8,517 bases of DNA from Gammaproteobacteria bacterium (lineage in GTDB: Bacteria; Pseudomonadota; Gammaproteobacteria; DSM-19610): positions 1-8,517 of the forward strand of contig JAUXDG010000106.1 in NCBI GenBank assembly GCA_030618475.1, written 5' to 3'. The notes under the pieces were generated by a model. It saw nothing but the letters and a program-made list of their open reading frames with translations, did not search any database and was not told the DNA's origin. Shown here in pieces: positions 5,900 through 8,517 of the stretch. The position numbers were made by a program, and so were the translations under genes. How positions within the stretch are numbered: the first letter of the stretch is position 1; each line of letters starts with the position of its first letter.

Positions 5900-7960
5900 A
5901 TGAAAACCGACCCAAACTATACCAACCACCTCAACACCGAAACCAGCCCATACCTGCTGCAGCATGCCCACAACCCGGTGGAGTGGTACCCGTGGGGCCC
6001 GCAAGCGCTGGAAAAAGCGCGCCGGGAAAACAAGCCTGTGCTGCTGTCGATCGGCTATTCCGCCTGCCATTGGTGCCATGTCATGGCCCACGAATCCTTC
6101 GAAGACCCGGCAGCCGCGAAGGTCATGAATGAGCTGTTCGTCAACGTCAAAGTGGACCGCGAAGAACGCCCGGACCTGGACAAGATCTACCAGACCGCAC
6201 ATTCCCTGCTGACCCAGCGTAGCGGCGGTTGGCCGCTGACCATGTTCCTGACAGCCGACGAACAGATACCTTTTTTCGGCGGCACCTACTTCCCCAATGA
6301 ACCGCGTCACGGCATGCCGGCCTTTACCGATCTGTGCCGGCGGGTGGCGGAATTCTACCGCAATCGCGGCGATGAGCTGGAAAAGCAAAACCGCTCACTG
6401 GTCGATTTCATGGCATCCATGAATCAAGCCGACGCACACAGCAGCGACGAACTCGACGCCATGCCACTGGATGTGGCCCGCCAGCAGCTGGAAAAACAGT
6501 TTGACGTTGTGCACGGCGGTTTCGGCGGCGCACCCAAGTTCCCCCATCCCACCAGCATCGAACGCCTGCTGCGGCACTGGGCGGGTACCCGCAATGACAA
6601 AACAGCCGATGAGCAGGCTCTTCACATGGCGCTGTTCACCCTGAAGCGGATGGCGCTGGGCGGCATGTATGACCAGATCGGTGGTGGCTTCTGCCGCTAT
6701 TCAGTTGATGAACAGTGGATGATTCCCCACTTCGAGAAAATGCTCTATGACAACGGCCCGCTGCTGTCCTTATTCAGTGAGGCCTGGGCTGTCACACGAG
6801 AGCCCCTGTTCAAACGCATTGCCGAACAAACCGCCGATTGGGTGATGCGTGACATGCAGTCACCCGAAGGCGGCTATTACTCCAGCCTCGACGCCGACAG
6901 CGAGGGCGAGGAAGGCAGGTTCTATGTCTGGACAGTCGAGGAAGTCCGGCGACTGCTCAGCGAACAGGAATACAGGGTGGTTGCGCCACGCTTCGGTTTT
7001 GACCGTAAACCCAACTTCGAAGGCCAATGGCATGCGCATGTGTATGAAAGCATCGAGGCTTTGAGTAAAAAACTCGACCTGTCAGACGCCGAAATCGAGA
7101 CCCACCTCGAGTCAGCCCGGCACAAACTGCTTGCAGCACGCCAACAGCGTGTCCACCCGGGCCGCGATGACAAGATACTGGTGTCCTGGAATGCATTGAT
7201 GATCAAAGGCATGGCACAGGCCGCCCGCTACTTTGCTGACTCACGTTACCAGCAATCTGCCGAACGCGCAGTGGACTTTATACAGACACAGATGTGGTCC
7301 AACGGACGCCTGCAGGCCACCTGTAAAGACGGTCGTGCACACCTGTCCGCCTACCTGGACGATTATGTCCTTCTCATCGATGCCATTCTGGAACTGCTGC
7401 AAGTGCGTTGGAACAAGGCTGATCTGGCCTTCGCCCTGCAACTCGCCGATGTCGTACTGAGGCACTTTTCCGATCCCGCCGGTGGCTTCTACTTCACCGC
7501 AGACGACCACGAGAACCTGATCCAGCGACCCAAACCGCTCAGCGATGACTCGCTGCCGGCGGGTAATGCCATCGCCGCAAAAGTCTTCGGGCGCCTCGGT
7601 CACCTGTTGGGAGAAACACGCTTCCTCGACGCCGCAGAACATACCCTGAAAGCTGCCTGGGACCCGATCAGGCAAAGCCCCTATGGCCACACCGGCCTGC
7701 TGCTGGCGCTGGAAGAAACCCTCTATCCGATCGAAACCATTGTCATCAGGGCCGACAACAACATACAGGCCTGGCAGGATGCCGTTGCACGCGATTATGC
7801 GCCCCGGCGCCTGGTTTTTGCCATTGCCAATGACATTGAAGACCTGCCCGGTCTGCTCAGGGAGCGCAAGCCCCGTGACGGCGGTGTTGCCTACCTTTGC
7901 CGGGGCACGAGCTGCCAGGCACCGATCCTGTCTGTCGATGAATTAAAAATTCGGGCTTGA
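5900..7960 (+). CDS. DUF255 / YyaL / SPATA20-type thioredoxin-fold protein, 686 aa
   Basis: Full-length member of the widespread YyaL/SPATA20 family (COG1331), whose biochemical role is unsettled. An N-terminal thioredoxin-fold domain (about 5-170) has LNTETSPYLLQHAHNPVEWY, the redox-like CHWC (56-59), KVDREERPDLD (84-94) and GGWPLT (109-114). Then comes a long alpha/alpha-barrel-like region resembling N-acylglucosamine 2-epimerase and glycosidase folds, with GGFGGAPKFPHP (207-218), GGMYDQIGGGFCRYSVD (254-270), IPHFEKMLYDN (275-285), DADSEGEEGRFYVWT (331-345) and SWNALM (429-434). The end carries the family's CRGTSCQAP (667-675) with Cys667 and Cys672. There is no signal peptide, so it is probably cytoplasmic. 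ATG 5900 is preferred to a TTG at 5855 because the family N-terminus starts here; the ribosome site is weak. No frameshift or missing motif is seen. It is divergent from the sugar cassette. Confidence 0.9.
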   Translation: MKTDPNYTNHLNTETSPYLLQHAHNPVEWYPWGPQALEKARRENKPVLLSIGYSACHWCHVMAHESFEDPAAAKVMNELFVNVKVDREERPDLDKIYQTAHSLLTQRSGGWPLTMFLTADEQIPFFGGTYFPNEPRHGMPAFTDLCRRVAEFYRNRGDELEKQNRSLVDFMASMNQADAHSSDELDAMPLDVARQQLEKQFDVVHGGFGGAPKFPHPTSIERLLRHWAGTRNDKTADEQALHMALFTLKRMALGGMYDQIGGGFCRYSVDEQWMIPHFEKMLYDNGPLLSLFSEAWAVTREPLFKRIAEQTADWVMRDMQSPEGGYYSSLDADSEGEEGRFYVWTVEEVRRLLSEQEYRVVAPRFGFDRKPNFEGQWHAHVYESIEALSKKLDLSDAEIETHLESARHKLLAARQQRVHPGRDDKILVSWNALMIKGMAQAARYFADSRYQQSAERAVDFIQTQMWSNGRLQATCKDGRAHLSAYLDDYVLLIDAILELLQVRWNKADLAFALQLADVVLRHFSDPAGGFYFTADDHENLIQRPKPLSDDSLPAGNAIAAKVFGRLGHLLGETRFLDAAEHTLKAAWDPIRQSPYGHTGLLLALEETLYPIETIVIRADNNIQAWQDAVARDYAPRRLVFAIANDIEDLPGLLRERKPRDGGVAYLCRGTSCQAPILSVDELKIRA

Positions 7961-8023
7961 GATTTAGAGCCGCTCTGGCACACTTGCGCGCCAACCTCAC
8001 CCGACTATAAGGCGGAAAAGACA
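7961..8023 (+). other. Short intergenic spacer before the solute-binding protein gene
   Basis: These 63 bp hold a small hairpin (AGAG-CCG-CTCT, 7966-7976) without a T run, so it is not a convincing terminator. They also hold a purine-rich ribosome site AAGGCGGA (8009-8016), 7 nt before the ATG at 8024. No reliable promoter is visible. Confidence 0.4.
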
Positions 8024-8517
8024 ATGAAATTTGGCCAAATTCTGATATTCCTGCTGCTGGCGCTGATGTTTCAGCTCGGTAACGCGGCCGACAATGCACT
8101 ACCCTCGACGCTTCGCATCGGTACCTCCGCCAGTTATCCACCCTTGACCTTCAAGCAAGACGGCCAGCTGCAGGGTGTGGACGTCGACCTGGCCAGGGCT
8201 GTCGGCGAAAACCTGAAGATTGAAACGCGTGTGATGGAAATGCCCTGGGAGGAATTGATTGCGGCGCTAAACGACAACAGGATCGACGTCATTATGTCCG
8301 GCATGTCGATTACCGATGACCGCAGCAAGCGGGTTCTGTTCACAGAGCCCTACATGAAGATAGGACAGATGGCGCTGATCCGCAGCGCGGATCTTGTCAA
8401 GTGGAGCCAGCCAAGGGCAGTGTTCGCCAGGGGTGCGAGAATTGGCGTCAAGACCGGCACCACGGGTGAAGCCTTTGCCAGAACAACACTCCCCGATGCC
8501 GTCATCACCAGTTTCAC
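8024..8517 (+). CDS. Periplasmic solute-binding protein family 3, N-terminal 164 residues (runs off right edge)
   Basis: Periplasmic receptor of the ABC amino-acid type (SBP_bac_3), or a related sensory binding protein. The first 21-22 residues are a signal peptide: Lys2, a hydrophobic core IFLLLALMF, and likely cleavage after GNA or GNAA. There is no lipobox cysteine. The mature part begins with LRIGTSASYPPLTF, then GVDVDLARAVGENL (51-64), DVIMSGMSITDDR (88-100), VLFTEPY (104-110) and IGVKTGTTGEAF (140-151). Arg100 aligns with HisJ Arg77, which binds the ligand carboxylate, and the GTT motif (145-147) with HisJ Thr120-Thr121. An amino-acid-like ligand is therefore likely. No permease or ATPase gene is visible; they may lie beyond the edge. 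The start at 8024 is supported by AAGGCGGA 7 nt upstream and the clean signal peptide. The ligand is not determined. Confidence 0.88.
   Translation, partial: MKFGQILIFLLLALMFQLGNAADNALPSTLRIGTSASYPPLTFKQDGQLQGVDVDLARAVGENLKIETRVMEMPWEELIAALNDNRIDVIMSGMSITDDRSKRVLFTEPYMKIGQMALIRSADLVKWSQPRAVFARGARIGVKTGTTGEAFARTTLPDAVITSF

Noticed and set aside
5817..6388. 191-residue minus-strand open frame opposite the start of the DUF255 gene
   Set aside because: It is antisense to the conserved thioredoxin-fold region and has no family motif of its own.
7966..7976. Hairpin AGAG-CCG-CTCT after the DUF255 gene as a terminator
   Set aside because: The stem is only 4-5 bp and no T run follows on either strand.
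7984..8011. Possible promoter TTGCGC - 16 nt - TATAAG before the solute-binding protein
   Set aside because: Transcription would start about 6 nt before the ATG and leave out the ribosome site, and the -35 box is a poor match.

Overview
The window looks like ordinary chromosome from a gammaproteobacterium of moderately high GC. The thymidylate synthase is collinear with E. coli ThyA at every active-site position. The lgt-thyA-folA order is typical of gammaproteobacteria such as Pseudomonas and its relatives. The order and genus cannot be read from this sequence. There is no mobile element, tRNA, rRNA or CRISPR array.

Minus strand, about 1-5816 (read right to left): seven genes lie head to tail with gaps of 37 nt or less. 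The first three form a lipid-linked sugar cassette: a polyprenyl-phosphate GT2 glycosyltransferase (5816-5013), a 93-residue LAB_N-domain membrane protein (5013-4732) and an ArnT-like GT83/GT39 membrane glycosyltransferase (4724-3111). The likely scheme is that GT2 loads a sugar on undecaprenyl phosphate, the LAB_N protein helps it cross the inner membrane, and the ArnT-like enzyme moves it to a periplasmic acceptor such as lipid A. Four housekeeping genes follow: an RlmI-family rRNA methyltransferase (3073-1862), lgt for lipoprotein acylation (1847-1059), thyA (1062-268) and folA (268 to beyond the left edge). Stop and start codons overlap at GT2/LAB_N, lgt/thyA and thyA/folA, which suggests translational coupling. 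ThyA makes dihydrofolate and FolA recycles it.

Plus strand, 5900-8517: a full-length DUF255/YyaL/SPATA20-type thioredoxin-fold protein (5900-7960) is divergent from the sugar cassette across an 83-bp gap that contains a small inverted repeat. After a 63-bp gap comes the start of a periplasmic family 3 solute-binding protein (8024 to beyond the right edge) with a signal peptide and an amino-acid-type ligand site.

The accessory part worth attention is the GT2-LAB_N-ArnT cassette. It resembles the Bordetella Lgm lipid A-glucosamine system but has no linked deacetylase, and it sits directly upstream of lgt-thyA-folA. I saw nothing that can be called a wholly new system from sequence alone.
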